A stretch of 64,000 bases of DNA from Uloborus plumipes (GCA_038373865.1 JAXGGA010001698.1:1-64000); one strand, 5' to 3'; shown: positions 25,480-38,219, numbered from the stretch's first letter. Made by a program: numbers and translations. Notes: generated by a model from the sequence alone, not told the origin.

Positions 25480-25646
25480 TTTCTGACTTGTAGCTCTTCA
25501 TCTGCTTTGTCATACTGATCCTTATTTTGTAACTTTGGATACTTCTCGTCATCATCATTTTCTACACATTTTTCTGGTGAATCAGAAACGGTTAAATTAT
25601 GGCACTTTTTTGAAACAAAAGCTTGCTTCAATTTCTTGTTTCTTTC
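25480..25646 (-). CDS. CENPJ: CENPJ exon N, end of coiled coil
   Basis: Acceptor AATTTTAG and donor GTAGGA; 55 codons plus two bases. Starts ERNKKLKQAFVSKKC and becomes acidic (CVENDDDEKYPKLQ). The split lysine codon is completed by exon O. Confidence 0.87.
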
Positions 25647-25819
25647 CTAAAATTTAGAAAACATATCAATAAAATTTGGTACTAGACATATAAAATAAAT
25701 TCTAGTAACTTTCCCCCAATATTTAACCAATATATAACTAAAAACTGAAAAAACATATAATAACAAAAATGAAATTCACATTTTTTGGCTCAAGATAGTT
25801 TTTATATTTTCTCTTTTAC

Positions 25820-26300
25820 ATGGGCGATTCCATGTGAAAGAACAGATCTCAACAAAAACATGAATGTGAAAAAGGAGCCAAGTTCGGGTTTGAAGCAGCG
25901 GTGCCACCGACAAAAGAGTTGAAATCTAACAGGCTCCAAGTTCTATAGCTGTTCTATAGCTAATAACATTTCGTTAGTTCCTTTCATATCGGCTTCGGAA
26001 CTTGGTAAGTTCATTTCTAACTGACGGAAATCGGACTTTTTTGAACGTAACTTCGTGACGATTAAAACTTGCCCAGTTCCGAAGCCGATATGAAAGGAAC
26101 TAACGAAATGTTATTAAAATAAATTAATGAACATTTCAATAACTCTCACGACTGTAGTTAACAGAACAGCTATATAACTTGGAGCCTGTTAGATTTCAAC
26201 TCTTTTGTCGGTGGCACCCCTGCTTCAAACTGCGCAAACGTTGTTTCAACCGAACTTGGCCCCTTTTTCACATTTATGTTTTTGTTGAGATATCATGCAT
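25820..26300. repeat. palindrome, arms about 150-220 bp
   Basis: The left arm (about 25844-26012) and right arm (about 26070-26293) are inverted copies, each with GTTGAAATCTAACAGGC and CCGATATGAAAGGAACTAA or complements. The left outer end has GGGCGATTCCATGTG, like the termini of the other two foldback elements; the right outer end has lost it. The right arm has about 60 bp extra. Confidence 0.8.
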
Positions 26301-26353
26301 TTTTGAAAAGCCGAAGTAACTGTTATGCTTTCATTTAGACACAAATTAATACA

Positions 26354-28496
26354 GGATCATTCCATATAAAGTCAACAAATGGGCCGTGCCGCACCATTTT
26401 TGATTTTGATGATATTTGGTAGGTAATATGCACCAATATTCTGGACCTCCAAACTGTTTCATTTTTTTCTCGAAAAAATTTTATTCTCGAGATATAGCCA
26501 TTTTTTTGCTCCGCCGATGAGTAAAATTCGGCATTTTCGATTTTTTTTCTAACAGCTGTGGTAAATTTACTTAAAGTGGTAGAAAGATCAAACATGGCTT
26601 ATTTTGAAGCTAAAAGAATGAACTTTCATTTGTGCATAAAAAGAAACGGTTTGGGTTAAGCCTAAATATAAATTTTCTCGTGTCAATTCGCGGTTCAAAA
26701 AGTGCCGTTTTCGTCATTTCAAGCATGAAAAAATATATGAAGGACTAACAGTGGGGTTCTAATTTTTTTTCTCTTGCACCCAGTTATAGATACTAGAAGC
26801 ACAGAAAAAAGTTAGATGATACCGGTAGTCTTTCATTATGAAAAAATTGCTTAAACTTGAGAAAAAATGAAAATTGGCCTTTTTCACTCCCCAAAAACGG
26901 CCTGTGGAACAGGTAGTAAAAATTTACAAATGCATGGAGTAAAAAGGTGTTACATTGCCCTTTAAAATGAAACAAAAACTGTCTTGTTATTCCAAGGCAT
27001 TAAAGAGATATAAGCTTTCAAACTTTGAAAAAAAATGAAAAATATCCTTTTTCACTCCCCAAAAACGGCCTGTGGAACAGGTAGTAAGAATTTGAAAATG
27101 TATGGAGCAAGAAGGCATTATATTGAACTTTAAAAGGAAACGAAAACTGTCTTGTTATTCGAAGGCATTAAAGAGATATAAGCCTTCTAAGTTAGATGAT
27201 TATTATGAAAAAATACATTAAACTTGAGAAAAAATGAAAAATGGCCCTTTTCACTCCCCAAAAATAGCCTGTGGAACAGGTAGTAAAAATTTACAAATGC
27301 ATGGAAGAGGAAGGCGCTACATTACCCTTTAAATCGAAACAAAAACTGTCTTGTTATTCTCAGGCATCAAAGAGATAAGGCCCTCTGAAAATTGAAAATA
27401 ATTGCTTTAACTTATGCTAAAAAAATCTTACATGAATTTTCAATTTTCAGAGGGCCTTATCTCTTTGATGCCTGGGAATAACAAGACAGTTTTTGTTTCG
27501 ATTTAAAGGGCAATGTAGCACCTTCCTCCTCCATGCATTTGCAAATTTTTACTAAGTGTTCCACAGGCTATTTTTGGGGAGTGAAAAGGGCCATTTTTCA
27601 TTTTTTTCTCAAGTTTAATGTATTTTTTCATAATAATCATCTAACTTAGAAGGCTTATATCTCTTTAATGCCTTCGAATAACAAGACAGTTTTTGTTTCC
27701 TTTTAAAGTTCAATTCTTTTTGCTCCATACATTTTCAAATTCTTACTACCTGTTCCATAGGCCGTTTCTGGGGAGTAAAAAAGGATATTTTTCATTTTTT
27801 TTCAAAATTTGAAAGCTTATATCTCTTTAATGCCTTGGAATAACAAGACAGTTTTTGTTTCATTTTAAAGGGCAATGTAACACCTTTTTACTCCAGGCAT
27901 TTGTAAATTTTTACTACCTGTTTTTGGTACTGTTATACTCCGTTTTTTGGAGAGTGAAAAAGGCCAATTTTCATTTTTTCTCAAGTTTAAGCAATTTTTT
28001 CATAATGAAAGACTACCGGTATTATCTAACTTTTTTCTGTGCTTCTAGTATCAATAACTGGGTGCAAGAGAAAAAAAATTAGAACCCCACTGTTAGTCCT
28101 TCATATATTTTTTCATGCTTGAAATGACGAAAACGGCACTTTTTGAACTGTGAATTGACACGAGAAAATTTATATTTAGGCTTAACCCAAACCGTTTCTT
28201 TTTATGCACAAATGAAAGTTCATTCTTTTAGCTTCAAAATAAGCCATGTTTGATCTTTCTACCACTTTAAGTAAATTTACCACAGCTGTTAGAAAAAAAA
28301 TCGAAAATGCCGAATTTTACTCATCGGCGGAGCAAAAAAATGGCTATATCTCGAGAATAAAATTTTTTCGAGAAAAAAATAAAACAGTTTGGAGGTACAT
28401 AATATTGGTGCATATTACCTACCAAGTATCATCAAAATTAAAAATGGTGCGGCACGAAAATTTCTGAAAATTTGTTGATTTTATATGGAATGACCC
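26354..28496. mobile_element. 2.1-kb near-perfect palindromic foldback element
   Basis: Arms at about 26354-27400 and 27437-28496 are inverted copies separated by only about 36 bp. The outer ends are GGATCATTCCATATA and (inverted) GGGTCATTCCATATA, flanked by TACA on both sides (26350-26353, 28497-28500). Each arm contains three direct units of about 170-200 bp beginning TTTTCACTCCCCAAAAA. The same open stretch occurs in both arms (26595-26335 minus, 28246-28467 plus). It lies in a CENPJ intron. Confidence 0.85.
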
Positions 28497-28500
28497 TACA

Positions 28501-30008
28501 CACATAACATGAGATTTCAGTTACGCTGACAACGCAGATATAACATATGCCATGCTACATTCGACATATTTTTAATTTTAATGATTTTACTCGTAATTCA
28601 AATACATAATAGGAGGCGCTGCAATTTATGATCAATGACGAAAGAAACAGGTAAATTTTCTTCGTGTTTACCCTATATTTTTCTTAAAAGAGGAATAGAA
28701 TATTTTAACTACTTGGTTAATATCTTAAGTCACCGCAAGTTGGCATAGTCAATCTCTAGAATTCAAATTATTTATTTCATCTTGATAAACGATTTTAATG
28801 TTCCATCAAGGTAAACTAAGCCTTGAAACAGCTTACAATAAAACATTTGATTTTAAACTTAAGTATTTTATTTTTGGCAAGGTTTTACAAGCATTTTGGC
28901 GCTTTTGTTTGACGAACCATTTATAAATCGCGCCAAGATACTCATAAAAAAATGCTTTTTTTCTTGCTTTTTTAATGTAGTTTTTGGACTTTTTAGATTT
29001 TTCCCATAGTTAGTGTATGGAAATATACCTTGATGCCAAATTTTAAGATTCTGAGACACTTGGAAGTAGGTAAACATTTTGATGAGTGAGTGTATAATCT
29101 AAATAAGAAAATCACCATATTTTCACTTTTCAAATATTAATAACTTTAAAACTAAAAGAGATATATTCATAAAATTTAGGATTATGGGTGTTCTATGCCA
29201 CTCTAATAGACTTACAAAATTTAAAGCATGTAGATGAAGTAGTTCTTGAGAAACGGAGGGGTCGAAAGTAGCCCGAAATGGTTCGGGTAAAGATACACTA
29301 GCAGATATGCAGCGCAAACTTGGCTGACACACTGCCGTGTGTCTTGAAAATGGCACAAGGCATTTAATGAACATATAATATGGAATGAAAGAGTTAAAAT
29401 GGTTTTAAAGAGAGGGATTAGTAAATATATAGAACTAATCAGTTATTAACTCAAAAATAATCCATGCTTCTTTACAAGATGTTAGTCCCAAAGCTGCAAA
29501 TTATATGCTACTTAAAATCATTAAATTAAAAAAATGCTCATGAAGATGATCGATAAACTGGATGAAACTCGGGTACAAACTGGTGAAATTACATTTGACC
29601 TATAAACAGGGAGGCATTCTTGAAGAATTAAATTTTCATGAATCAAACCAATTAATACTTCAAAACTTTCAGAATTTTTAATATTTTAAAACTTTTTTCC
29701 CAACTGATAAAAGGATAGGAGGATAACGGAAACCACAAACATGTTCATATAATTCAAAGAGGGGAAAAAAAACTAAATTGAAAGTTAAGCAACATAAAAA
29801 CGAAATTGCCGCCAAAAATGTGCTTAATTTAATTAAAAGCTATAAAGAACATAATAAAGTCTAGTTTCTAACTTTCAGGTCTTTTCTAATACATTTGCAA
29901 TAGCTCAGTTGTTAAGCATCTGTATCTTTGATGATGAACTTAAATTAGCAATAAAAAACCTCTACACATAATTATTACACAACTAACTTGTTAGAAAATG
30001 GATAATAC
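28501..30008. other. intron M-N, proximal part, nothing recognised
   Basis: Intronic. A patch at 28870-29360 is less AT-rich and may be an old repeat, but I cannot name it. Confidence 0.3.
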
Positions 30009-30173
30009 CTTTAATGCTGAAAGCAAATCTTGACACTGATCATCAAGTCTTATATTCTCCATTTTAAAGTTGTCTCTTTCTTTTTCAATAATTACCAACT
30101 TATTTTTTAACTTTTTAGTATCATTATTGTACTTGATTTTAAGGCTGCTTAGGGCTTCTTGCAACTTTGTAAC
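30009..30173 (-). CDS. CENPJ: CENPJ exon M, coiled coil
   Basis: Acceptor TGTCCTTTAG and donor GTATTA; 55 codons in phase 0. Encodes VTKLQEALSSLKIKYN and KLVIIEKERDNFKMEN, a continuous coiled coil. The downstream intron contains two long palindromes. Confidence 0.9.
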
Positions 30174-30520
30174 CTAAAGGACAAATATGTAGTTGAAAAT
30201 ATTACATCAAGTTAAAAATATTGCTGTAGAAAAAATACTTTTAATTTTGTGGTAAATTAAATAAGTAAAAAACTTTATAGGATAAAATAAATACACAATA
30301 GCAATAAATAAACATTCTAGTATGTAACATTAATAATTGACACACACTATGATGAATCAGGATGAAATTGACTGAAAAATTTATTGTCCAGCTTATTAGA
30401 AAATGTTAAAGTCAAAAACTGTTTTTAAGCAACATTAAAAAGCAACAATGAACAAATTTTAAAACTTAACACTGAGAAGAGTTCAATTACTAATTTATAA
30501 ATAATCATGAAAAACAATAC

Positions 30521-30614
30521 CTCTTGTCTGAGCGTTGCCATTGCTTCTCTTTCCTTTTTAAGAGGGTTGTCTTGCCTCAGTTTCTGAAACCTTAAAAAAG
30601 TTTCTTTTTGCCTC
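30521..30614 (-). CDS. CENPJ: CENPJ exon L, coiled coil
   Basis: Acceptor TTTTATTAG and donor GTATTG; one base plus 31 codons. Encodes RQKETFLRFQKLRQDNP and KKEREAMATLRQE. The KKERE...LR segment is a recognisable CPAP/Sas-4 signature. A second AG three bases inside could also be the acceptor. Confidence 0.88.
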
Positions 30615-33065
30615 CTAATAAAAGTGAAGAGAAAATGAAAAGAATTATTTTAAACAAGTCTTCAAATTTTATGGTAATTCACTTCTTCATATTTCAGCAA
30701 AAGCTTCAGTATGCTGCCTAATTTGCTTGATTACTCAAGATCTACAGACAAATCATGTACCATTGATTCAATCCATAGCAAATGTATATCTTAACTCTAG
30801 AGAATACTTAAATGACAAGAGAAAAAAATAAGTGAAGTCGAGGAGCACTTTGAGTGTAGGTATAAAATGGCTTGAATCCTTGCACTTATTTATCACATCT
30901 GCTTATCTACAATTCTCTCAGTTAAAAAAAAAAAAAAAAAAGATTCAAAAGATGATCTATCCAAATGAATGCTCTTTTAATAAAATCTCATGCACAATTT
31001 TTCATCTTTCAAAGGCCTTTTTTGACCCCAATGTAATAAAAGAAGCCCTTTGTATGAATTGCTGAAAACTCGGTACATTAATTTTTATGACTAAGTATTT
31101 ATTATTGAAATTTGTACTGCCAAAAATAAGAGTACAATAGGATTGGAGAAGTCTTGAAAATCTTCTTTCCCATTATTCGAGGGGAAGACAACTTCCAATG
31201 CTTCTCTCCCTCGAATAAAGTGCTTCTTTTTTCAAGGTTTTCACTTTGTTCCTTATTAATATTATTAATTTCAAATAAAGAAATTGTGTTCCTAAATGCA
31301 TTGATTCAGGATAAATAATGTATAAAAAGAAACACTTTTTTAAGCCTATTTTCTTCTATTTGTATAAGTGTATTCTTGTTGATCTTTTTATTTTTAAAGT
31401 CCTTTAATGTTCATCAAAAGGCGTAATTCATTTACAACGAAATACTTTCTATGCTTAGCAATCCAAGATTTTGATTGTACTTTTATTGTAGAAATGTATT
31501 TATTGAAGAAAGCTACAATTATGATAAAATCAATGAACAAGGCTTTGTTCTTGTTATTTTTTTAAAATTAATCATCTTAACTCTCGTAAATTGATTCTTT
31601 GATTACTCTTTTATTCCAAGGTCTATTTACCTATAGTAATTTTTAAAAAAATTACAATAACCCCACTTTAGAAAGCTCTACTTACGTTCAAATGAAATTA
31701 CAAGTTTACATTCATAGTTATTTAATCATTCATCAGGACATTAGACACAAATGGGGAATTTTTAACACTCATTAGCAATTAATTGATAATTGAGTTTTCA
31801 TGACTTACCAGTAATAAATTCTCCTTCTACCAAATAGTGTTTAAACCAAATAAACCTGGTTTAAAAATTTAAAAAAAAAACTGCTTTTTCAACTCTGCTA
31901 GTTGGGCCCAGAGCCAACTGCTGGGTTTCACATTTGCAGTTTTTAGTACATCTACACTGAACAGTATATTTTTTTTTCGTATTATTAAAAAGTGAAAATA
32001 CCGTAAATCAGGGTTACTTGGACCCTAGGGGGTTACTTGAGCCCACTACAATAAAATGATAAAATCTAGGTTTGGTACCTACTAGTTGAAGACTTGCACG
32101 TAGTTCCTCGTTTCTCCACTAGGTAGAAGCCCTCTGCAGTCTCTAACGCTAGTACCAAACCCAGATTTTATCATTTTACTGTGGGCTCAAGTAGCCCTCT
32201 TCTGGGTCCAAGTAACCCTGATTTACAGTACCGATATTGTTACATTTGTATTTTTAAGTTCAATTGGAAGACAAAATCAAGGAGATGATTTTTTTTATCA
32301 ATTGGAAAACCTACTTTTGATGATCATTATTTGGTTTTGAATTTCACTAGTGCTACTATGTTACAAATTTTGGGCAATGTTTTTTACTAATATATCAATA
32401 GTAATCTTTTGTTTCAATTATTTTTGGGAAAAAGGAAAAAAAAAATATTTTCAGGTTAATCTCAAGTAGAATAAATTAAAGTACACGCCTTTCAGTATTT
32501 TTCTCCTCATATATTACTCGTCTTCCTGTAGTCCTCATGCATCTTTGGTCTGTAAACCAAAAAACCCAAGAAATTAAAAACACATAACAATAAATGAAAT
32601 TTTGTGAAACCTCATTTTTTCCAAGAATCAAAAAACCAATGCCAACCCTGCAATGTAAGATAGCAAGGACGGATACAAGAGAGCGGCGATGGGGATGATC
32701 GTCCCTCCCTAGAGGAACTCACCACTGCTATATTTCCAATATTGAAGTTCAAAAAAGACATTTTTCAACTATCTTTGATGCTAGCAGAAGGGAGGTTTGG
32801 GTTTTCATCAGGATATGTTTTGCAATTGAAGTTCAAAACATATGAGGTAAACCTCTGTAAACCAAAATGCGTTTGTGTAGTATAAGATACGCAATAAAAC
32901 CAGTCACCCCACCCTTGAAACATTCCTCGATTTACACTCGATGTATAGCTTGAAGCAACATTTGGGGGGTGGGGGGGGGGACACAGAAAATCGTGAAAGA
33001 TAAGCAGAACAATCATCTTAATTTCTTAAGGATCAAATATTTTCAAAAGTCTTATTCAAATTTAC
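30615..33065. other. intron K-L
   Basis: About 2.5 kb of AT-rich intron holding the MITE at 32001-32228 and, at 32645-32980, a G/C-run-rich stretch that looks like repeat debris. No firm extra exon (see the rejected 32464-32536 candidate). Confidence 0.4.
32001..32228. mobile_element. Tc1/mariner-type MITE, 228 bp
   Basis: Long inverted termini (CCGTAAATCAGGGTTACTT and inverted CTGTAAATCAGGGTTACTT) flanked by TA. Almost the whole element is a hairpin, with TGATAAAATCT..GGTTTGGTA on both arms. Confidence 0.85.
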
Positions 33066-33169
33066 TTCATTTGGCGATGATTTTCTTCTAGCTCCAATTG
33101 TAGTTTTTTCCTTTCTTCTTCCTTATATTTCTGAAAATCTTCACGCTCTTTTCTCAGTTTTTTCACAAT
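33066..33169 (-). CDS. CENPJ: CENPJ exon K, coiled coil
   Basis: Acceptor CAATTTTTAG and donor GTAAAT; 34 codons plus two bases. Encodes IVKKLRKEREDFQKYKEE then ERKKLQLELEENHRQM, highly charged and heptad-like. The split lysine codon is completed by exon L. Confidence 0.9.
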
Positions 33170-34350
33170 CTAAAAATTGCATTTTTTTAAGAAAAGCAAT
33201 TTTTAAAAAATGAATTTCATTAAAAAAAATGTAACTTAAACATTATATAAATGCACAAAATAGCAAAAATGCATTTGGTGAATTACAAGAAACTTCCTTA
33301 AAATGAAAAAGAATGTAAGCCATTCAAAATAAACATCTATATGGAACAATAAACTCTATTTAAATTATAAAAATAAAAAGTTCACATTGAAAGTGTCTAA
33401 AACTTTTCCCTCATACTCTTAGTTGTTTTGTGCAGAATTTAGTTTCTAATTTTAATCTGGTGGTTACTAAACAAAGCAAGTTAAATTATTCTTCTTGACA
33501 AATCATTTTTACAAGCTGTCACAGTGGTATTTACATAGCTGCCCACTTTTAAGTTTTTTACCCTTTGATTATTACTTTTGTTGAAAAAGGTTGTTCGAAT
33601 ATAATCATTGAAAAGTCTTTTTGGATATGCCTTCTTTATATGTGGAACAGCAAAGTTACTAAATCAGACTACCTTAAACGCTATTGGCTTACACATACTA
33701 AGATCACTGAGAAGAACTGAAAAGTTCACTGCCATAACCTCAGACAGTACTAATGCCACTTATGTACATAGAGATTGGATCCATGAAGCGACTTCTAGAA
33801 GCATTGGCAATTAATATGCAATATTCAAGCAACTACAACATCGGCTCCCAAAGCTTTTCAAACTAAAGTTAAAGCTGATGCCCTTACAGGCAAGAAAATT
33901 ATTAAATAAACCCTGACTTTTCAGAGCAAAGGAGAATAAGGCATGAATCAGTCCTTGATGTCTACCTTGAAAGCTTCAAAGATAACATGGGTGCTTATCC
34001 CAAGGAGCAAAAAGAGTGTATTTCAGGACTTTTTTTGTTTACCTCCCTACTAAAGAACCTTAAATAAACAAATGACAGAGAAATACATTTCGAACTTATT
34101 TATGAAAGAGAAAATAATAAGTTTTACACTCTCAGTTATATGTTTCTAGATCCCCTATCATCAATTTGTAGAGTTTTGGTTGCAATATACAAATGATTCA
34201 TGATATAATATTAATTTTATGGCTTTAAATAGTTAAATGTTTCTCTCAAGTTTTGAATATTTGTTACCTGACCATGAAACAAAGCTCTTGCAGAAAAATT
34301 AGGTTTTCATACTTTTATGCTTTTTTTTTTTGAGAAGTTATAAACTTGAA

Positions 34351-34408
34351 GTTTTCCTTAACCTACTATGTGAAACTTTATAAGTTTCACTTAGTAGGTT
34401 AAGGAAAA
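34351..34408. repeat. short inverted repeat, about 27-bp stem
   Basis: CTTAACCTACTATGTGAAAC and its near-exact complement are separated by about 4 bp. It is intronic, about 90 bp from exon J. Confidence 0.8.
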
Positions 34409-34499
34409 AGAAGTTCAATAAAGAGTTGAAACTAGCAACAAACACTGGTATTATATGACTCCTCTACATGTAAAGTACTAAAAATACTTTTAAACTTAC

Positions 34500-34658
34500 T
34501 TCCTCTCTTTCTTTGCACAGCTGAGCCTGTTTTGCATTAAGTTCTTGATACGTGTTAATTTCTTTTTCAAGTTCAAGGAATTTTTCTTTGAGTTTAAGAG
34601 GAATAGATGTTTGACTCTTATCAAGTAATTCAGTAGTTCTCTGCCTATTTATGATTTT
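34500..34658 (-). CDS. CENPJ: CENPJ exon J, start of coiled coil
   Basis: Acceptor TTATTTAG and donor GTAAGT; 53 codons in phase 0. After TTELLDKSQTSIPLK the sequence LKEKFLELEKEINTY is heptad-like and continues into exon K. It corresponds to the CPAP coiled coil used for dimerisation and centriolar targeting. Confidence 0.9.
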
Positions 34659-35360
34659 CTAAATAAATAAAATTTGAAATCAATGAACAAATGAAACATA
34701 AGTAAACATAAATAACTTAAAAATACCTAAAGCATGACTGTACACCTTTTTTTTTTTTTTTTTTTTTTCGAGGATTATTCAAGAACTTTACAGGGATAAA
34801 AAAAAAGCTTTTTCTAGGACTATTTGGGAGATATGAACCATTTTTTTTAGAATAATAAAATTAGCACTGATTTAGTTCTTGTTTATATGAAAGCTGCAGC
34901 ATTAGACAAAACCTTTTACACCACACTATAAAAGCTTCAAAACTACAACTGACCTAAAATAACAATAAAAGTGAAGTATTTAAAAAATAAAAACAACTAG
35001 CATTTTTAAAATGCACTTTAAAATTTTGCTGTGATGGCACTAGCAAGAAACAGGTGAAATATTTTATCACTCTCTGTCTGCTTTATACAAGTCATGATTT
35101 TCGAGTCTGTAATGTCTGCAAAAGTTTGGTGTGGCATCAAAACCATTCTTTTGAACTACATGAAACAAGAGTGACACTACTGGAAGCTACAGATTCAGCA
35201 AATAATTCCACTGGTCGCTGTAGTCATCAAATCAATGTTTAAAAAAAAACTTTCAAAATAAAAAGAACTTTATTTTTTTACCAGCACCTTTTTAAAAAAC
35301 ATATATCACAAAATTAAAAGATAAAAAATACATTTTTACGTTTTTGAAACTTTCCAAGTA

Positions 35361-36655
35361 CAGTGAACTCTCACTTATGCTCCGCCTCACTCATGCACCT
35401 TTTTCACTAATATGACGATTTTCAGTGGTCCTGGTTCATGCCATAGTAAAATAATGATAATTTCATTCGTTTATGAGTCGCTCTAAAATTTAATATTTCA
35501 CTTATACGCTGATTTTTTTTTTTACCAAATAAAAAAAATCTTTAAAAAATGAGCATTTTTTTCCACTTTGTTTCGCATTTGTTGCTCTCGGATGAGGTAT
35601 TATTTGAGCACGAACTAGATTCCAGAGTCTGGTATATCTGCTGAGACTAGACCCCCTGCACCTCCTTGCTAAGAATCTGTGCATGCAATGGAAATAAAAG
35701 CAATTCATACCTTTTCTTTCAGCTCTGTGAATGAAAGGGGTTGGTTTGTTTAGTGACAACCTTAGTAGAGTTTGAAGTGGGGCGGGTGCGTGCAACTCTC
35801 CCTTGAGGTTTCACCACTAAAGCTTTTTCCCCCTTTCTTCATTTGTGGTTTCAGCACTACAGATGTCCAGTTTGCAAACTTTAAACTTGTGAATCATTTA
35901 AGACTTGCATTACAATCATGATTTTAACCAAATGGTAAAAAGACAAAATTGTTCCGGTGTGAAAGTGAATGGTGTGAAATTTGAAGAGAAAGCCTTTCAA
36001 CAACTAGAAACTCTAGTTGATCATTTTGAATTTCCGGAATTGAGTTTGAAATGAGTTCTCACAAAAAATTATGCAGTTCACAAGTAACTCAAGGACTTGT
36101 TCATTCTTTTAATAAATTTAACACAAGCATGAAAATTTAGTAACAAAAGATATAAGAAATACTGAAGAATATCTCTAATGAAATAACCTATGGTGCTGTA
36201 GATGTAGATACTGAAGAAGATGAAGCAAAATCATCTCATGATCATATGAAAACATTAGACGCAGTAAATAATATTCGGGAATGTTTGCACATTAATTCAG
36301 CTAATGAAAATTCCTTTTTTTTCTTTGTGCAAACTTGAAAAAACTTTTATTTTAATTTCAACGGCAGAAACAAACTAAGATATCTATTATGGATTATTTT
36401 GAAAGGAAAGGATTTTTATTTAGCTATGCTATAGGTTTTGTTTCCTTTTAATCATATTGGTGACGTTGTAGTAGTAATTGCCCAACCCTTTATCAATACC
36501 AACCTAATCTCTGTGGAAAAATTCTAATCATTGCTCTCAGTAGAACTTATGCTTTGTTTAAACTTTTGAATAGGCTATTTCACTTAGACGTCTTTCTCAC
36601 TTATGCGCCTTTTTCTGTTGGTCCCTTGGGCCAGCGCATAAGTGAGAGTTTACTG
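35361..36655 (+). mobile_element. pogo/Tigger-like element, 1.3 kb, degenerate
   Basis: Ends CAGTGAACTCTCACTTATG and (inverted) CAGTAAACTCTCACTTATG, with TA on both sides. Near 36200-36300 the plus strand reads DTEEDEAKSSHDHMKTLD followed by AVNNIRECL, like the C-terminal tail of Tigger-type DDE transposases. The upstream coding region is mostly deleted or decayed. Confidence 0.75.
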
Positions 36656-36767
36656 TACTTAAAAATAAGAACTTTTTATTTTCAAGGTTTTTTAATAGCA
36701 TACGAACCATGCAAAGAAAGTCTAAAATATTTTCATTAAACAGCAGAGAAAACTGCTGTAGTTCTTA

Positions 36768-37690
36768 TTAACCGACTTCAACAAAGGAGGAGGTTATACA
36801 ATTCGTCGAAGAAATTTTTTTTTCTTTCGGTATGTTACAAGATTACTCGAAGACGCCTGGACCGATTTCAAAAATTCTTTTTTTGATAGAAAGGTCTTTC
36901 TTTCCGATTGGTCCCATCCTCTCGTAGTCCGGGTTCGATAACGGGAACCTGCAGAAATCTTTCGAAAAAGAAATTGGGATCACAGTAATCGTAATAATGA
37001 CCATTTTGAACGCAAGGCTTCTCTGGATTGCATAATGAAATTCCTTTCTATGGTCTTTTTGAAAATTTTAAACCAAGTATCTTTCTATGTCCTGCTTTTT
37101 TCTCCTGAACTCCAAGGAACTGAAAGTCGTACCAGGTGCTGATTGATTCGTAATATTTCAGGTTTTATTAAGTCTTAATTTACATACGGTTTGATAAAGG
37201 AATTCTGAAGAAAGTGAGGAAAATCTCCAAATTTTTGCTCAAATTTAAAGCGATTTGTCCTAAATGATTAAATATAAAATCCATTGTTACAGAACGTGAT
37301 GGATATGAAACAGTTATTATAATGATCATGAAAATTTTGAATGAAGGCTTAACTGAAGCAAACATGAAACTCATTAGCGGGCCACGTATGTAATATGTCG
37401 TGAAATTTTATGAACTGCGAGAATCTAGTGTTGTTTTGAAATATAAATTAGTTGAAAAGCCGTTAATATTTAGCCTTTAATTAAACTAGTACACAAATAA
37501 ATACCAGAGAATAACAAGGATTATTTTTTAGTGTCAATCGTTTAAAATTTTAGACGCGTTGATACTTTCTTTCTTTTTTTTTTCTTACATAGTTTATTTT
37601 ATGAAGCATTTACTTAAGAAAATTAGGTGAAGTTTTGCAATGGAAACATTACCTTATTTCATACGTACATTTACACTAAAAAGAATAAAA
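36768..37690. repeat. interspersed-repeat debris
   Basis: Starts with ACCGACTTCAACAAAGGAGG, a sequence type common in arthropod repeats (recollection). Positions 37078-37170 share TTTCTATGTCCTGCTT and GAACTGAAAGTC with 54000-54100 in direct orientation. No gene. Confidence 0.45.
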
Positions 37691-38150
37691 TAAAAATATT
37701 TTTGAAAAAAAAATTGAACCGACTTCGGAACTTCACTCAGCAAATACTCTAAAAAGTAAAAAATAATTTTATTCTTTGAACACCATCGATACTACATTTA
37801 AACATAAGTTTTGAAGTCGGCGCAAAAACTATAGCCAAATGATGTTTACTATATTTTGCCAACATTTTCAGAGAAATCATTGAAAATTGAGAGCTGAATA
37901 TTTGTACCATTACATAAATATGTATTTTTCAATGAATGCGAATGCGAATAAAGAACCTGGATTCATTTAAATTTACATTTATAGTTTCGAATGATTCTAT
38001 TTAGCTTTTTTGCGCCGACTTCAAAACTTATGTTTAAATGTAGTATCGATGATGTTCAAAGAATAAAATTATTTTTTACTTTTTAGAGTATTTGCTGAGT
38101 GAAGTTCCGAAGTCGGTTCAATTTTTTTTTCAAAAATATTTTTATATTTT
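37691..38150. repeat. inverted repeat, arms about 135 bp
   Basis: 37691-37826 and 38008-38148 are inverted copies (ACCGACTTCGGAACTTCAC, CTCTAAAAAGTAAAAAATA). The inner edges carry GAAGTCGGCGC. It is probably a foldback-type MITE and abuts the mariner remnant. Confidence 0.75.
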
Positions 38151-38219
38151 CTAAATATATGGCTACCATAAAATGCAGAAAATAAAAATATTCATAAATT
38201 ATTGGAAGAACGACTTCAT

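Noticed and set aside
26335..28467. Duplicated 73-86 codon ORFs on opposite strands as a conserved gene pair
   Set aside because: They are the same stretch of a palindrome read from both arms; there is no start context, domain or codon bias.
32464..32536. Possible extra CENPJ exon on the minus strand (frame reading CMRTTGRRVIYEEKNTER)
   Set aside because: Exons K and L join in phase without it. An acceptor is available (the AG of ACCAAAG before 32536) but the donor side is weak (AAGGC|GTGTAC), and the phase at the exit is not satisfied.
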